This document shows positions 19,910-29,188 of a stretch of DNA of 64,000 nucleotides, one piece after another (within the stretch, counting starts at the first letter, position 1; every line of letters starts with the position of its first letter). The position numbers and the translations under genes were made by a program. The notes beneath the pieces were generated by a model, which saw only the letters and a list, made by a program, of their open reading frames with translations, was not told the DNA's origin and did no database searches. Location of the stretch: the NCBI RefSeq assembly GCF_003953935.1, contig NZ_RXLQ01000006.1, positions 248,001 through 312,000 on the forward strand, written 5' to 3'. The stretch is from Massilia atriviolacea. GTDB lineage: Bacteria > Pseudomonadota > Gammaproteobacteria > Burkholderiales > Burkholderiaceae_D.

Positions 19910-22900
19910 ATGATCAAACATAATCGGATGCAGGTCACCAAGCTGGCGCTGGCGCTATCGATCGCGCTGGCGACCTTGCCGGCCATGGCGCAGAACACCA
20001 CGTCGGCCATCGGCGGGCGCATCTCCGCCGCCGACGGCAAGCCAGCCAGCGGCGCGACCGTATCCATCGTCCACGCCGAATCCGGTTCCGTCAGCAATGT
20101 CGTCACCGATGGCGAAGGGCGCTATGTGGCACGCGGCCTGCGTTCGGGCGGTCCGTACACGATCATTATCACCAAAGACGGCATCACGGAAAAACGCGAA
20201 GGCGTGTTCATCCAGCTGGCCGAGACCGCGTCGGTCGACGCTACCCTGGGCGCGCCGATGCAGACCGTGACCATCGCCGGTTCGGCTGCCCGTTCCGACA
20301 AGTTCTCGAAAACCAGCATGGGCGCGGGCACCAACATCGGCTCGACCGAAATCGCCACCCAGGCATCGATCCAGCGCAACCTGCAGGACTACGCCCGTGC
20401 CGACCCGCGCGTGGCCCAGACCGACAAGGAACGCGGCGAAATCTCCGTGGCCGGCCAGAACTCGCGCTACAACTCGCTGACCATCGACGGCGTGGCCGTG
20501 AACGACACCTTCGGCCTGGAATCGAACGGCAGCCCGACCGCCAAGCAGCCGATCTCGATCGAAGCGATCCAGACCGTGCAGGTCAACGTCGCCAACTACG
20601 ACGTGACGCAAAAGGGCTATACCGGCGGCAATATCAACGCCGTCACCAAGTCCGGCACCAACACCGTCAAGGGCAGCGTCTACTACGTCTTCCGTAACGA
20701 CAAGCTGGCAGGCGACCGCTACAACAACGCCAACGACACTTACTACGCGCCGCCATCGTCCAAGGACACCACCGCCGGCTTCACCCTGGGCGGCCCGCTG
20801 ATCCAGGACAAGCTGTTCATTTTCGCCAACTACGAGAAGCTCGAATCGAGCCGTTCGGCGCCGGCCTTCGGCCCGCTGGGCAGCTCGCTGACCAACGTCG
20901 GCCTCACGCCTGCCTTCATTTCCTCGGCCCAGGGCATCGCCAAGGACCGCTTCGGCATCAATGCCGGCACCACCGATATCCCGAGCGGCGCCAAGCTGAA
21001 CGTGGAAGACGCGCTGGTCAAGGTCGACTGGAACATCAGCGACGACCACCGCGCCATGTTCCGTTACTCGAAGACCTCGCAGTCGGAGCCGCAATTTGCC
21101 GGTATTTCGGCCAACGGCCTGTCGCTCAACTCGCAGTGGTATGCGCAGGACAAGTCGATCGAAACCTTCGTGGCCCAGCTGACGTCCGACTGGACCCCGA
21201 ACTTCTCGACCGAATTCAAACTGTCGCAGCGCGACTACGACAGCGTGCCGACCCTGAACTCGCGCCTGCCGTCGATCAGCCTGTCGATGAGCGGCCCTAA
21301 CCCTGCCGGCACGCCGGCATCGGTCCCGACCACCAACCGCTCGCTGAACTTCGGTACCGAAAACAGCCGTCACCGCAACATCCTCGGCACCAAGACCGAC
21401 GACATCTACCTGGGCGCCAACTGGGCCCTGGGCGACCATGAAGTCAAGTTCGGCACCGACTACAGCAACAACAAGGTGTACAACGCCTTCCAGCAAAACA
21501 TTTTCGGTAACTACTCGTTCAGCTGCCAGAACAGCAGCAGCACCTGGACCTACAGCTTCGGCGCCATCACCTGCGGCAGCGCGACCCCGGCCCAGGTTGA
21601 ACAAGCCATCCTGGAAAACTTCAGCAAAGGCCGTCCGAGCTCGTACCAGGTGCAGGTTGCCGCACCTGGCATTAACCTGAACGACGCCGTGGCCGACTTC
21701 GCGCTGAAAAACTACGGCGCGTTTGTGCAGGATACCTGGACCATCAACCCACGCCTGACGCTGACCGCCGGCGTGCGTCTGGATGCCGCCCGCATCAGCG
21801 ACCGTCCGCGCCGCAACAATGCCATCGCCGCGGCGAAGATCGAAGGCAATGCCGCCACCGGCTTGCGCGAAAAAGGCGGTTATGGCCTGGACAACACGAA
21901 TACCTTCGACGGCCAGAACCTGATCCAGCCGCGTTTCGGCATCAACTACAACCTCGACACCACCCGCAAGATGCAAATCCGCGGTGGCGCCGGCCTGTTC
22001 CAGGGTAACGCTGCCGCTGTCTGGCTGTCGAACCCGTTCTCGAATCCTGGCGTGGCAACGACCACCGTCGGTTGCGGCACCGGCACCTTCGCTTCCTGCA
22101 ACGGCGCGACCATCTTCAGCGCCGATCCGGACCAGCAAAAGACCAACTTCGCCGGCGTGACCGCGCCAGCGGCCAACGTCGACATCCTGGCGCAAGGCTT
22201 GCGCCAGCCGTCGGTGTGGAAAGCCAACGTCGCCTTCGACATGGAACTGCCATGGTATGGCCTGGTCTTTTCCGCGGAATACCTGCACGTGAAGTCCAAG
22301 GATGCGATCTTCTACCAGAACCTGAACCTCGGCGCAGCAACCCGCAAGGGCAGCGACGGCCGCGACCTGTTCTACACCGCGCAGGGTTACAACCCATCGT
22401 GCTGGAGCGCGACCGGCAATGCCATCACCAGCGGCGGCGCCTGCGGCGGTTTCCGTTCCAAGGCACTGAGCAACGAATCGTTCGCCAACGTGCTGCTGGC
22501 GCAGAAGACCGACAAGGGCGGCAGCGGCATGGCCACCATGTCGATCAGCCGTCCGATGACCTCGGGCCTGGGCTGGTCGATGGCCTACACCTACACGGAC
22601 GCCAAGGAAGTCTCGCCACTGACCTCGTCGACCTCGAACTCGAACTTCACCGGCCGTTCGGTGTTCAATCCGAACGAAGAAGTCAACGCCAATTCGAGCT
22701 ACCTGGTCAAGAACCGCGTGAACGCCATTGTTAACTTCCAGAAGAACTTCTTCGGTGCTTACAAGACGCGTTTCGGCATGTTCTACGAAGGCCGTTCGGG
22801 CAAGCCATACAGCTGGACCGTCAACAACGACTTGAACGGCGACGGCTCCGGTGGTAACGACCTGATGTACATCCCGTCGGCGCCAGGTTCGGGCCAGGTG

Positions 22901-23332
22901 GTGTTTGCAGGCGACACGGCCACCAGCCGCGTCAACGAAGACAAGTTCTGGGGCATCGTCAACAGCAACAGCGTGCTGAAGAAAGCCGCTGGCGGCGTGG
23001 TTGGCCGTAACACGGACTTCTCGCCATGGAGCAACAGCTTCGACATGCGTATCGCCCAGGAACTGCCAGGCCTGTTCGCCAAGAACAAGGCCGTGTTCAG
23101 CCTCGACTTCTTCAACGTCGGCAACCTGCTGAACAAGAAATGGGGCCGTATCAATGAAGTCGGCTTCCAGGGCGCCGGCGCCCAGGCGCGCAGCTTCGTC
23201 GACTACGTCGGTCTCGATGCACAGGGCCGCTACATCTACAAAGTACGCGACAACGTCGAATCGCTGGACGTTCGCCAGACCAAGGGCGAATCGCAGTGGG
23301 CCATCCAGGCGACCGTCAAGTACGAATTCTGA
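19910..23332 (+). CDS. TonB-dependent receptor with carboxypeptidase-regulatory domain (Oar-like)
   Basis: A 1140-residue outer-membrane receptor. A signal peptide (cleavage after AMA, ~residue 27) precedes a carboxypeptidase-regulatory-like beta sandwich (~30-110), a plug (~125-245, with NSRYNSLTIDGVAVND) and a long beta barrel ending in the aromatic C-terminus VKYEF. The Oar-type architecture suggests import of large or polymeric substrates. Its position between a secreted adenosine deaminase and a 5'-nucleotidase/nuclease cluster, and the shared operator upstream, suggest nucleic acid fragments or nucleosides as substrate; this is inference. An intrinsic terminator follows at 23355. Confidence 0.9.
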   Translation: MIKHNRMQVTKLALALSIALATLPAMAQNTTSAIGGRISAADGKPASGATVSIVHAESGSVSNVVTDGEGRYVARGLRSGGPYTIIITKDGITEKREGVFIQLAETASVDATLGAPMQTVTIAGSAARSDKFSKTSMGAGTNIGSTEIATQASIQRNLQDYARADPRVAQTDKERGEISVAGQNSRYNSLTIDGVAVNDTFGLESNGSPTAKQPISIEAIQTVQVNVANYDVTQKGYTGGNINAVTKSGTNTVKGSVYYVFRNDKLAGDRYNNANDTYYAPPSSKDTTAGFTLGGPLIQDKLFIFANYEKLESSRSAPAFGPLGSSLTNVGLTPAFISSAQGIAKDRFGINAGTTDIPSGAKLNVEDALVKVDWNISDDHRAMFRYSKTSQSEPQFAGISANGLSLNSQWYAQDKSIETFVAQLTSDWTPNFSTEFKLSQRDYDSVPTLNSRLPSISLSMSGPNPAGTPASVPTTNRSLNFGTENSRHRNILGTKTDDIYLGANWALGDHEVKFGTDYSNNKVYNAFQQNIFGNYSFSCQNSSSTWTYSFGAITCGSATPAQVEQAILENFSKGRPSSYQVQVAAPGINLNDAVADFALKNYGAFVQDTWTINPRLTLTAGVRLDAARISDRPRRNNAIAAAKIEGNAATGLREKGGYGLDNTNTFDGQNLIQPRFGINYNLDTTRKMQIRGGAGLFQGNAAAVWLSNPFSNPGVATTTVGCGTGTFASCNGATIFSADPDQQKTNFAGVTAPAANVDILAQGLRQPSVWKANVAFDMELPWYGLVFSAEYLHVKSKDAIFYQNLNLGAATRKGSDGRDLFYTAQGYNPSCWSATGNAITSGGACGGFRSKALSNESFANVLLAQKTDKGGSGMATMSISRPMTSGLGWSMAYTYTDAKEVSPLTSSTSNSNFTGRSVFNPNEEVNANSSYLVKNRVNAIVNFQKNFFGAYKTRFGMFYEGRSGKPYSWTVNNDLNGDGSGGNDLMYIPSAPGSGQVVFAGDTATSRVNEDKFWGIVNSNSVLKKAAGGVVGRNTDFSPWSNSFDMRIAQELPGLFAKNKAVFSLDFFNVGNLLNKKWGRINEVGFQGAGAQARSFVDYVGLDAQGRYIYKVRDNVESLDVRQTKGESQWAIQATVKYEF

Positions 23333-23354
23333 TGCCTGGCTAAGTAATCCAAGG

Positions 23355-23386
23355 AACGGCCGGTGGCGACACTGGCCGTTTTTTTT
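23355..23386 (+). terminator. Intrinsic terminator of TonB receptor 1
   Basis: AACGGCC (23355-23361) pairs with GGCCGTT (23374-23380) and is directly followed by T residues to 23386. A clear Rho-independent terminator, separating the receptor transcript from the nuclease cluster. Confidence 0.88.
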
Positions 23387-23468
23387 CGTCCCGCGCGATA
23401 CATTCCCGCTACATTTCGGAGGGCATGGCGTCCGCTGCGGCATGCGCTCTTCGGTTATCCTACTGTCC

Positions 23469-25157
23469 ATGAAACTATTCTCAAGGCCCCTCTGCGCCGC
23501 GCTCGCCGCGGCCTTCCTGTCGGCGGGCTGCGCCACGCGCCCGACGGCCCCGATCGAGATCAACCTGGTAGCCCTGAACGACTTCCACGGCCATCTCGAT
23601 TCCACCAAATTCCAGTACACCAGCATCCACGCCAGCGGCCAGCAGACCGTGCAGGCCGGCGGCGTGGACACCATCGCCGCCGCCGTCCAGGCCTGGCGCC
23701 GCGAAGACAAGGACCTGCTGTTCGTCGGCGCCGGCGACCTGATTGGCGCCTCGCCGGCCATGTCGTCGATGTGGGCGGACGAGCCGGCGCTGGAGGCGCT
23801 GACCATGGCCGGCATGCGCATTTCGTCGGTCGGCAATCACGAATTCGATAACGGCCGCGCCGAACTGCTGCGCCAGCAGCGCGGCGGCTGCGACTCGATC
23901 CGTCCGCAAAAGGCTTGCCAGTTCGCGCCCGACTTCCGTGGCGCCGGCTTTACCTATCTGGCCGCCAACGTGATCGACGACGCCACCGGCAAGCCCTTCC
24001 TGCCGGCCTACCGGATCGAAGACGTCAAGGGCGTCAAGGTCGGCCTGATCGGCGCCGTGCTGCGCAACACCGCTTCGGTGGTGCTGGCTTCGGGCATCGT
24101 CGGATTGACGTTCGAAGACGAGGCGAGCGCCATCAACCGCGTGCTGCCGGCCATGCGCGCCGAGGGCGCACAGGTCTTCGTGGTGCTGATCCACGAAGGC
24201 GGACACACGCCGGAGCCGTTCGACAAACCCGATTGCAGCGCCCTCAAAGGGCCGGTGGTCGATATCGTCAAAAAGCTCGATCCGGCCATTCGCGTGATCG
24301 TCAGCGGCCATTCGCATACGGGCTTCCAGTGCAAGGTCGACGGACGCGTGGTGACCCAGGGCGAGATGGGCGGCCATGTCCTGTCGCGCATCAAGATGAT
24401 GGTCGATCCGGCCAGCGGCGCGGTGCGCGACATCGCGGTGCGCAACGTGATCATGAAACCGGGCCAGTATCCGCCCGACGAACGCGTGTCGGCCTACCTG
24501 AAGCTGGCGAAGGAACGCAGCGAGGCGGCGCTGGCGCGGCCGGTGGCGCGCGTGGCCGTGCGCTCGATCGACAAGAAGGAAAGCGCGGCCGGCGAAACCG
24601 TGCTTGGCGGCGTGATCGCCGATGCCGTGCTGGCCGCCACCAGATCGCAGGGCGTGCAGATCGGCTTCATGAACATGGGCGGCATGCGCCAGGACCTCGA
24701 CGTCGGCGCCAGTCTCACCGCCACCTACGGCGACGTGCAGATCGTGCTCCCGTTCGGGAACACCATCGTCGCCATGGACATGACAGGCGCCCAGATCCGC
24801 GCGCTGCTGGAACAGCAGTGGGCGCGCCCGAAGGCCAGCGTGGTCTCGGTGCTGCAGGTGTCGGACGGCTTCAGCTACCGCTGGAACCCGGCCGCGCCGA
24901 AGGGCCAGCGCGTGATCCACGACAGCGTTACCCTGAACGGCAAGGTGCTCGACGACGCCGGCGTGTACCGCGTGGCTGGCAATAACTTCCTGGCCGAAGG
25001 CGGCGACAGCTTCCCGGCGTTCGCCGCCGCGACCAACAAGCGCGATACGCAGATCCGCGATATCGACGCCGTGGTGCAGTTCCTGATCCAGCAGGACAAG
25101 GCGGGCAAACCGGCGGGCGCCGAAACGCCGCCGGGCCGCATCGGGACGGCGCAATGA
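23469..25157 (+). CDS. 5'-nucleotidase/UshA-family lipoprotein
   Basis: A 562-residue metallophosphoesterase plus 5'-nucleotidase C-terminal domain. The lipobox LSAGC near residue 20 predicts membrane anchoring through Cys. Metal-binding motifs are ALNDFHGHLD, GDLIGASP, GNHEFD and SGHSHTG; the C-terminal substrate domain (from about residue 340) includes NMGGMRQDL. It would remove 5' phosphates from nucleotides before uptake. The ATG at 23469 fits the lipoprotein signal peptide best; an upstream in-frame ATG (MRSSVILLS) is possible. Its stop overlaps the start of the next gene, so it heads a three-gene operon. Confidence 0.92.
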   Translation: MKLFSRPLCAALAAAFLSAGCATRPTAPIEINLVALNDFHGHLDSTKFQYTSIHASGQQTVQAGGVDTIAAAVQAWRREDKDLLFVGAGDLIGASPAMSSMWADEPALEALTMAGMRISSVGNHEFDNGRAELLRQQRGGCDSIRPQKACQFAPDFRGAGFTYLAANVIDDATGKPFLPAYRIEDVKGVKVGLIGAVLRNTASVVLASGIVGLTFEDEASAINRVLPAMRAEGAQVFVVLIHEGGHTPEPFDKPDCSALKGPVVDIVKKLDPAIRVIVSGHSHTGFQCKVDGRVVTQGEMGGHVLSRIKMMVDPASGAVRDIAVRNVIMKPGQYPPDERVSAYLKLAKERSEAALARPVARVAVRSIDKKESAAGETVLGGVIADAVLAATRSQGVQIGFMNMGGMRQDLDVGASLTATYGDVQIVLPFGNTIVAMDMTGAQIRALLEQQWARPKASVVSVLQVSDGFSYRWNPAAPKGQRVIHDSVTLNGKVLDDAGVYRVAGNNFLAEGGDSFPAFAAATNKRDTQIRDIDAVVQFLIQQDKAGKPAGAETPPGRIGTAQ

Positions 25158-26368
25158 TGTCCCTTCGGCGCGGCCTCGCCGCACTGCTTGCGCTGGTCCT
25201 GGGACCGCAGGCGCAGGCCGGATTTTCGATTCCCGGCTATGAACTGGTGCACACGGCGCCGGTGGAAACCACGCTCGTCAACCCCGACCTGCGCAGCAGC
25301 GCCGCAGTGTGGACCCAATTGTTCGACGAAGCGCGCAGCGAGATCGCGATCGGCCAGTTCTACGCCATCAGCAAGGCCGGCACCCCGTTCGACAAGGTGG
25401 TGGAACGGCTGGAGGCGGCCGGCGCGCGCGGCGTGAAGATCCGCTTCCTGCTCGACAAGAAGGGCATCGGCCTGTCCGATCCGGGCACCCTGGAGCGGCT
25501 GCGCAAGATCCCGAATCTGGAGATGCGCGTGCTCGATTACGCGCAGTTGACCGGCACCGGCATCATCCACGCCAAGTACCTCGCGGTGGACAGGAAGGCG
25601 GCGTTTATCGGCAGCCAGAACTTCGACTGGCGCGCGTTCACCCACATCCACGAGACCGGCCTGTTGATCACCGATGCGGCCATGGTGGCGCAGGTGCAGG
25701 CCGTGTTCGAACGCGACTGGCAGGCGCAGTCGCTGCTGGCGGCCAGGCTGGCCGTGCCGCGCGCGGTGTCCGCCAGCGTTGCGCCGCAGGCCGCGCAGCT
25801 GGTCGCCAGCCCGGCGGCCTACAATCCTCCCGGCGTAGCCGATTCCGAAGCGGTGCTGCCGGCCTTGCTGGCCGATGCGAAGAGCGAAGTGCGGATCCAG
25901 CTGCTCGACTACGCCCCGCTCGGCTACGGGCCCGACAACACGCGCCCGTACTACGGCGTGATCGACAACGCGGTGCGCGCAGCGGCTGGGCGCGGCGTGA
26001 AGATCAAGCTGATGGTCTCGAACTGGAACACCGACCAACCCGGCATCGCCTACCTGAAAAGCCTGGCGCTGCTGCCGAACGTGGAGGTGCGCATCGTCAC
26101 CTTGCCGGTGGCCTCGACCGGGCCGATTCCGTTCGCGCGCGTCATCCACAGCAAGACCATGACGATCGACGGCAAGCTGGCCTGGGTCGGCACCAGCAAC
26201 TGGGCCGGCGGCTACTTCGACAAGTCGCGCAACCTCGAAGTCGTGCTGCGCAACGAGAAGATGGCGCAGCGCCTTGGCGCGCTGCACGAGCAGGCCTGGA
26301 GCTCCTCGTACGCGGCGCCGATCGACGTCAAGCATGACTATCCAAAACCGAACAAGGGAAATGAATGA
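25154..26368 (+). CDS. Exported phospholipase D-fold protein (two HxK motifs)
   Basis: A 404-residue protein with a signal peptide (cleavage after AQA, ~residue 22) and two PLD half-domains. The catalytic motifs are HAKYLAVDRKAAFIGSQN (first) and HSKTMTIDGKLAWVGTSN (second), so both halves look active. The fold covers phospholipases, cardiolipin synthases and nucleases of the Nuc type. Because it is translationally coupled to a 5'-nucleotidase upstream (ATGATG overlap) and an S1/P1 nuclease downstream, an exported nuclease or phosphodiesterase role is the most likely; phospholipid hydrolysis cannot be excluded. Confidence 0.85.
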   Translation: MMSLRRGLAALLALVLGPQAQAGFSIPGYELVHTAPVETTLVNPDLRSSAAVWTQLFDEARSEIAIGQFYAISKAGTPFDKVVERLEAAGARGVKIRFLLDKKGIGLSDPGTLERLRKIPNLEMRVLDYAQLTGTGIIHAKYLAVDRKAAFIGSQNFDWRAFTHIHETGLLITDAAMVAQVQAVFERDWQAQSLLAARLAVPRAVSASVAPQAAQLVASPAAYNPPGVADSEAVLPALLADAKSEVRIQLLDYAPLGYGPDNTRPYYGVIDNAVRAAAGRGVKIKLMVSNWNTDQPGIAYLKSLALLPNVEVRIVTLPVASTGPIPFARVIHSKTMTIDGKLAWVGTSNWAGGYFDKSRNLEVVLRNEKMAQRLGALHEQAWSSSYAAPIDVKHDYPKPNKGNE

Positions 26369-27420
26369 TGAACAAACTGGCTTGTGTACTGGCGCTCGGC
26401 GCCGCCTTCGTGTCGGTGGACGCGCTGGCCTGGGGCGCCGAAGGGCACCGCGCGGTCGGCGCCATCGCCGAGAAACTGATCAAGGGCAGCAACGCGGAAA
26501 AACAGGTCGCGGCCTTGCTGCTGCCGGGCGAGAGCCTCGAATCGATCACCGTGTGGGCCGACAGCGCCAAGGGCGGCGCCGGCTACACGCCGCCGACCGC
26601 CGAGATGAACGCCTACACGGCGGTCAACCCGCGCCACAACGAGTATCACTACACCGACATCCCGTTCCAGAACGAGCACTATCACGATGGCGCGGTGGGT
26701 ACGGCCGATGTCGACATCGTGCAGACGCTCAAGCAGGCCATCGCGGTATTGCAGGGCAAGACCGACCCGGCGCTCAATCCCAACAAGCTGACCAAACGCC
26801 AGGCCTTGCTGCTGGTGGCGCACATGACCGGCGACATTCACCAGCCGCTGCATGTGGGTGCGGCCTTCGTGAGCAAGGATGGCAAGTTCGTGGTGCCGAA
26901 GAAGCACGAGGATATCGACAGCCTGAATATCTACGATTCGCGCGGCGGCAACAGCCTGCTGCTCGACGACGACAAGCTGACGTCCCTGAGCGCGAAGCTG
27001 ATCGAAGGCGAAGCCAAGCCGCTGCCGCCGGGCGCGCAGAAGTGGACCACGCGGCCGTTCCACTCGTACTGGGACAGCACCGTGGTCGACTACGCGATGC
27101 GCCGCATCAGCACCAGGACGCCGGAGCAGTTTGCGCAGAAGGTCATCGACAGCAAACCGGTGGTGGCGAAGAACACGGGCGACGCCACCAGCTGGCCGTA
27201 CCAGTGGGCCGACGATGCGCTGGCTGCGTCCAAGCTGGCGTATTCGGACGTGACGCCGGGCGCCATAGGCAAGCAGACCAACCGCAAGGGCGAGACCTAT
27301 TACACCTTCGGGCTGGAGATGGGATCGAACTACCCGGTGCCCAGTTCCGCGCTGGCCAAGACGCAGCTGATCAAAGGTGGATACAACCTGGCGTCGCTGC
27401 TGCAAACCATTTGGCCATAA
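26365..27420 (+). CDS. Exported S1/P1-type nuclease
   Basis: A 351-residue zinc nuclease that degrades single-stranded DNA and RNA to 5'-mononucleotides and has 3'-nucleotidase activity in characterised relatives. The signal peptide ends after DALA so that mature residue 1 is Trp (WGAEGHRAVG), which is itself a zinc ligand in this family. Other ligands are seen in NEYHYTDIPF, HMTGDIHQPLHV and the D-x-GGN segment. The start overlaps the previous stop by four bases. Its mononucleotide products would be substrates for the 5'-nucleotidase of the same operon. Confidence 0.93.
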   Translation: MMNKLACVLALGAAFVSVDALAWGAEGHRAVGAIAEKLIKGSNAEKQVAALLLPGESLESITVWADSAKGGAGYTPPTAEMNAYTAVNPRHNEYHYTDIPFQNEHYHDGAVGTADVDIVQTLKQAIAVLQGKTDPALNPNKLTKRQALLLVAHMTGDIHQPLHVGAAFVSKDGKFVVPKKHEDIDSLNIYDSRGGNSLLLDDDKLTSLSAKLIEGEAKPLPPGAQKWTTRPFHSYWDSTVVDYAMRRISTRTPEQFAQKVIDSKPVVAKNTGDATSWPYQWADDALAASKLAYSDVTPGAIGKQTNRKGETYYTFGLEMGSNYPVPSSALAKTQLIKGGYNLASLLQTIWP

Positions 27421-27457
27421 GTGCCGTAGGTCAGTTATTTCCAGCCCCTATCTCGTC

Positions 27458-27477
27458 GTCCCCGCGCAGGCGGGGAC
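27458..27477. repeat. REP-like hairpin
   Basis: GTCCCCGC and GCGGGGAC form a hairpin with the surrounding motif CGTCGTCCCCGCGCAGG and a CCCAAGTTCG flank that is shared with the repeat at 52394. It lies in the 88-base gap between the nuclease and MipA genes. Confidence 0.6.
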
Positions 27478-27508
27478 CCAAGTTCGCAATGTCACCTTGG
27501 ACTCCCAC

Positions 27509-28330
27509 ATGAAACTCGCCGCTGCCATCCTGCTCGCATTTCCGATCGTCGCCTGCGCCGCACCGGCCGAAAACAAGCCGCTCCCTCTATGGGAAGCCGG
27601 CGTCCTTGGCGGTGTTGCGTCCACGCCGGCCTACCCCGGTTCGGCCGACCGCTCGTCGCGCGGCCTGCTGCTGCCGTTCCTGATCTACCGGGGCAAGGTA
27701 TTCCGCGCCGATCAATCGGGCATCGGCGCGCGCCTGGTCAAGCGCGAAGCGGTCGAACTCGACGTCGGCCTGGCCGCCTCGCTGCCGGCGCGGTCGGACG
27801 ATGTGGCTGCGCGCGCCGGCATGCCGAACCTCGGCACCTTGCTCGAATTCGGCCCGCGCCTGAAGGTGCGCGTAACCGAGCCGAGTGCGTCGAGCCGGAT
27901 TCGCCTCGACATCCCGCTGCGCGCCGTGATCGAAGCGCGCGCCGGCGTGCGCACGCAGGGTTTCACCTTCGAGCCGAAGGTGGTGTACGAGATGCGCAGC
28001 GCCGACGGCCTGTGGACTTTCGATGCCAACGCGGGCGTGGTCATCGGCGACAAAAAGGTAAACCGCTACTTCTACGAAGTGCAGCCGCAGTATGCCAATT
28101 CCACGCGGCCGGCCTATCAGGCCGATGCGGGGTTGATGCTGACGCGGGTGGGGGCGAGCGCCTCGCGCATGATCAACCAGGATGTGCGCATCTTCGGCTT
28201 CATGCGCCTGGAGAGTTATGCGGGCGCTGCCAATGAAGACAGCCCGCTGATGAAGAAGAAGTCCGGCGCGTCGGCAGGGGTGGCGTTTGCGTGGACCTTG
28301 GGCCGGTCGACGCGCATGGCGGGTGATTGA
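27509..28330 (+). CDS. MipA/OmpV family outer-membrane protein
   Basis: A 273-residue exported protein (signal peptide ending near AFPIVACAA) of the MipA/OmpV beta-barrel family: LWEAGVLGGVASTPAYPGS near the mature N-terminus and the LLPFLIYRGKVFRAD strand are typical. E. coli MipA is a scaffold for MltA and PBP1B, but most homologues are uncharacterised outer-membrane barrels. Downstream of an exported nuclease operon, a diffusion or anchoring role in nucleotide uptake is possible but unproven. Confidence 0.85.
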   Translation: MKLAAAILLAFPIVACAAPAENKPLPLWEAGVLGGVASTPAYPGSADRSSRGLLLPFLIYRGKVFRADQSGIGARLVKREAVELDVGLAASLPARSDDVAARAGMPNLGTLLEFGPRLKVRVTEPSASSRIRLDIPLRAVIEARAGVRTQGFTFEPKVVYEMRSADGLWTFDANAGVVIGDKKVNRYFYEVQPQYANSTRPAYQADAGLMLTRVGASASRMINQDVRIFGFMRLESYAGAANEDSPLMKKKSGASAGVAFAWTLGRSTRMAGD

Positions 28331-28380
28331 AGAGTATTGCAAGTACCGCTATGGTGTGGCGCCGAATGAGTCCTATGGGA

Positions 28381-28518
28381 TCATGATTTCTGCTGCATGA
28401 CATACGGTGCCTGAATTGTCAGGAATTCTAACGTCAATTCATCAGCTAGCTGCGATTTACCAATTTCAATATGTTCCCAAAGCGTTGCCACTTCACGCAA
28501 ACTGCGTTGTTTTGGCAT
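28381..28518 (-). CDS. Small hypothetical protein (45 residues)
   Basis: A 45-residue reading frame beginning MPKQRSLREVATLWEHIEIG preceded by a good AGAGGA ribosome binding site six bases upstream. It has no similarity I recognise and no signal peptide. Base composition is clearly more AT-rich than in neighbouring genes, as for the whole 28.3-29.7 kb stretch. A longer version starting at 28629 is possible but lacks a comparable binding site. It might belong to the adjacent bacteriocin locus. Confidence 0.4.
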   Translation of the reverse strand: MPKQRSLREVATLWEHIEIGKSQLADELTLEFLTIQAPYVMQQKS

Positions 28519-28689
28519 CGTATCCTCTCTTCCAGCTGGAAGCGCTCCGGAATTCAACGTGCTTTTTTTCGCACGTTCCGTCTGGAAAATATCATCGTCA
28601 ATTAATGCAGGGGCGGCACTGCGCACCATTTAATCCATTGTGCGGATCGTTACCCTGATAGTGTGGTTTTCTTCAGCGATCTGTGTATT

Positions 28690-28719
28690 TTTGCATTGAT
28701 GTGTAAGCGATCACAATAA
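28690..28719 (+). promoter_or_regulatory. Candidate sigma-70 promoter of the bacteriocin gene
   Basis: TTGCAT (28690-28695) and AATAAT (28714-28719) are 18 bases apart in AT-rich DNA, about 120 bases before the peptide gene. The spacer contains TGTGT-N6-TCACA, similar to a CRP site. The remainder of 28519-28837 shows no supported gene. Confidence 0.4.
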
Positions 28720-28837
28720 TTGCGCCTTATCAACGTGAATTCATAGTTGCCTATTATGATTTGTCAGCGGGCAGGGTCTGGGGTCTGCAAGGCCACCGAA
28801 GCGGCAACCGGTGCATACAGAGGTCATTGGAGAATAT

Positions 28838-29065
28838 ATGAAAACGTTGACAATCGATGAAATCGGTGAAGTTTCTGGCGGTGGCAGAGTTAGTGAGGGT
28901 GTTGTCACAATCGGTGTAAGTGCCGGCTCAGCACAAATCGGTGCATTTCTCGCCGGCGCGAGATTGGGTGGAACTTTCGGAGCCGCAGCAGGCCCTATGG
29001 GGGCCGTTGTAGGGGCCATTGTCGGCGGGGGGCTAACCTTGGCATATTTGCGCTCCAAAAATTAG
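28838..29065 (+). CDS. Double-glycine-leader bacteriocin precursor (class II-like)
   Basis: A 75-residue peptide. The first 15 residues, MKTLTIDEIGEVSGG, are a textbook double-glycine leader (hydrophobic/acidic spacing, E-x-VSGG cleavage site). The predicted 60-residue mature peptide is rich in Gly and Ala, has no Cys, and contains many GxxxG-type helix-packing motifs and a long hydrophobic segment (AAAGPMGAVVGAIVGGG), then ends with a basic LRSKN tail. A TTGGAGAA binding site precedes ATG 28838. No PCAT/C39 peptidase ABC exporter is in the window, so export must use one encoded elsewhere. A toxin for competitors is the likely role; a signalling peptide is the alternative. Confidence 0.8.
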   Translation: MKTLTIDEIGEVSGGGRVSEGVVTIGVSAGSAQIGAFLAGARLGGTFGAAAGPMGAVVGAIVGGGLTLAYLRSKN

Positions 29066-29073
29066 AAGTGATT

Positions 29074-29105
29074 CGAAAATCGTAAATAAAGCGAACGATT
29101 TTTCG
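29074..29105 (+). terminator. Weak hairpin after the bacteriocin gene
   Basis: CGAAAATCG (29074-29082) pairs with CGATTTTTCG (29096-29105) with one bulge, directly after the stop codon. The stem is AT-rich and only T-rich DNA follows, so it is a weak terminator or read-through attenuator before the membrane protein. Confidence 0.4.
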
Positions 29106-29188
29106 TCGGCGTTTTTGTTGGGCGGTGTGATTTTGGCGTCTCACTGCCCAGAGTTCATTAGAATCAGTCTATAGTTGGAGAGAGCGCG

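Noticed and set aside
19955-23836. A 1293-codon open frame on the minus strand opposite TonB receptor 1
   Set aside because: It is the mirror frame of a GC-rich coding region: composition is dominated by Val, Arg, Gly, Ala and His, no domain is recognisable, and the plus-strand receptor has a signal peptide, plug and barrel.
28699-28714. TGTGT-N6-TCACA, a possible CRP site in the bacteriocin promoter
   Set aside because: One near-match in AT-rich DNA, placed inside the -35/-10 spacer; not enough to claim cAMP control. Mentioned only within the promoter entry.
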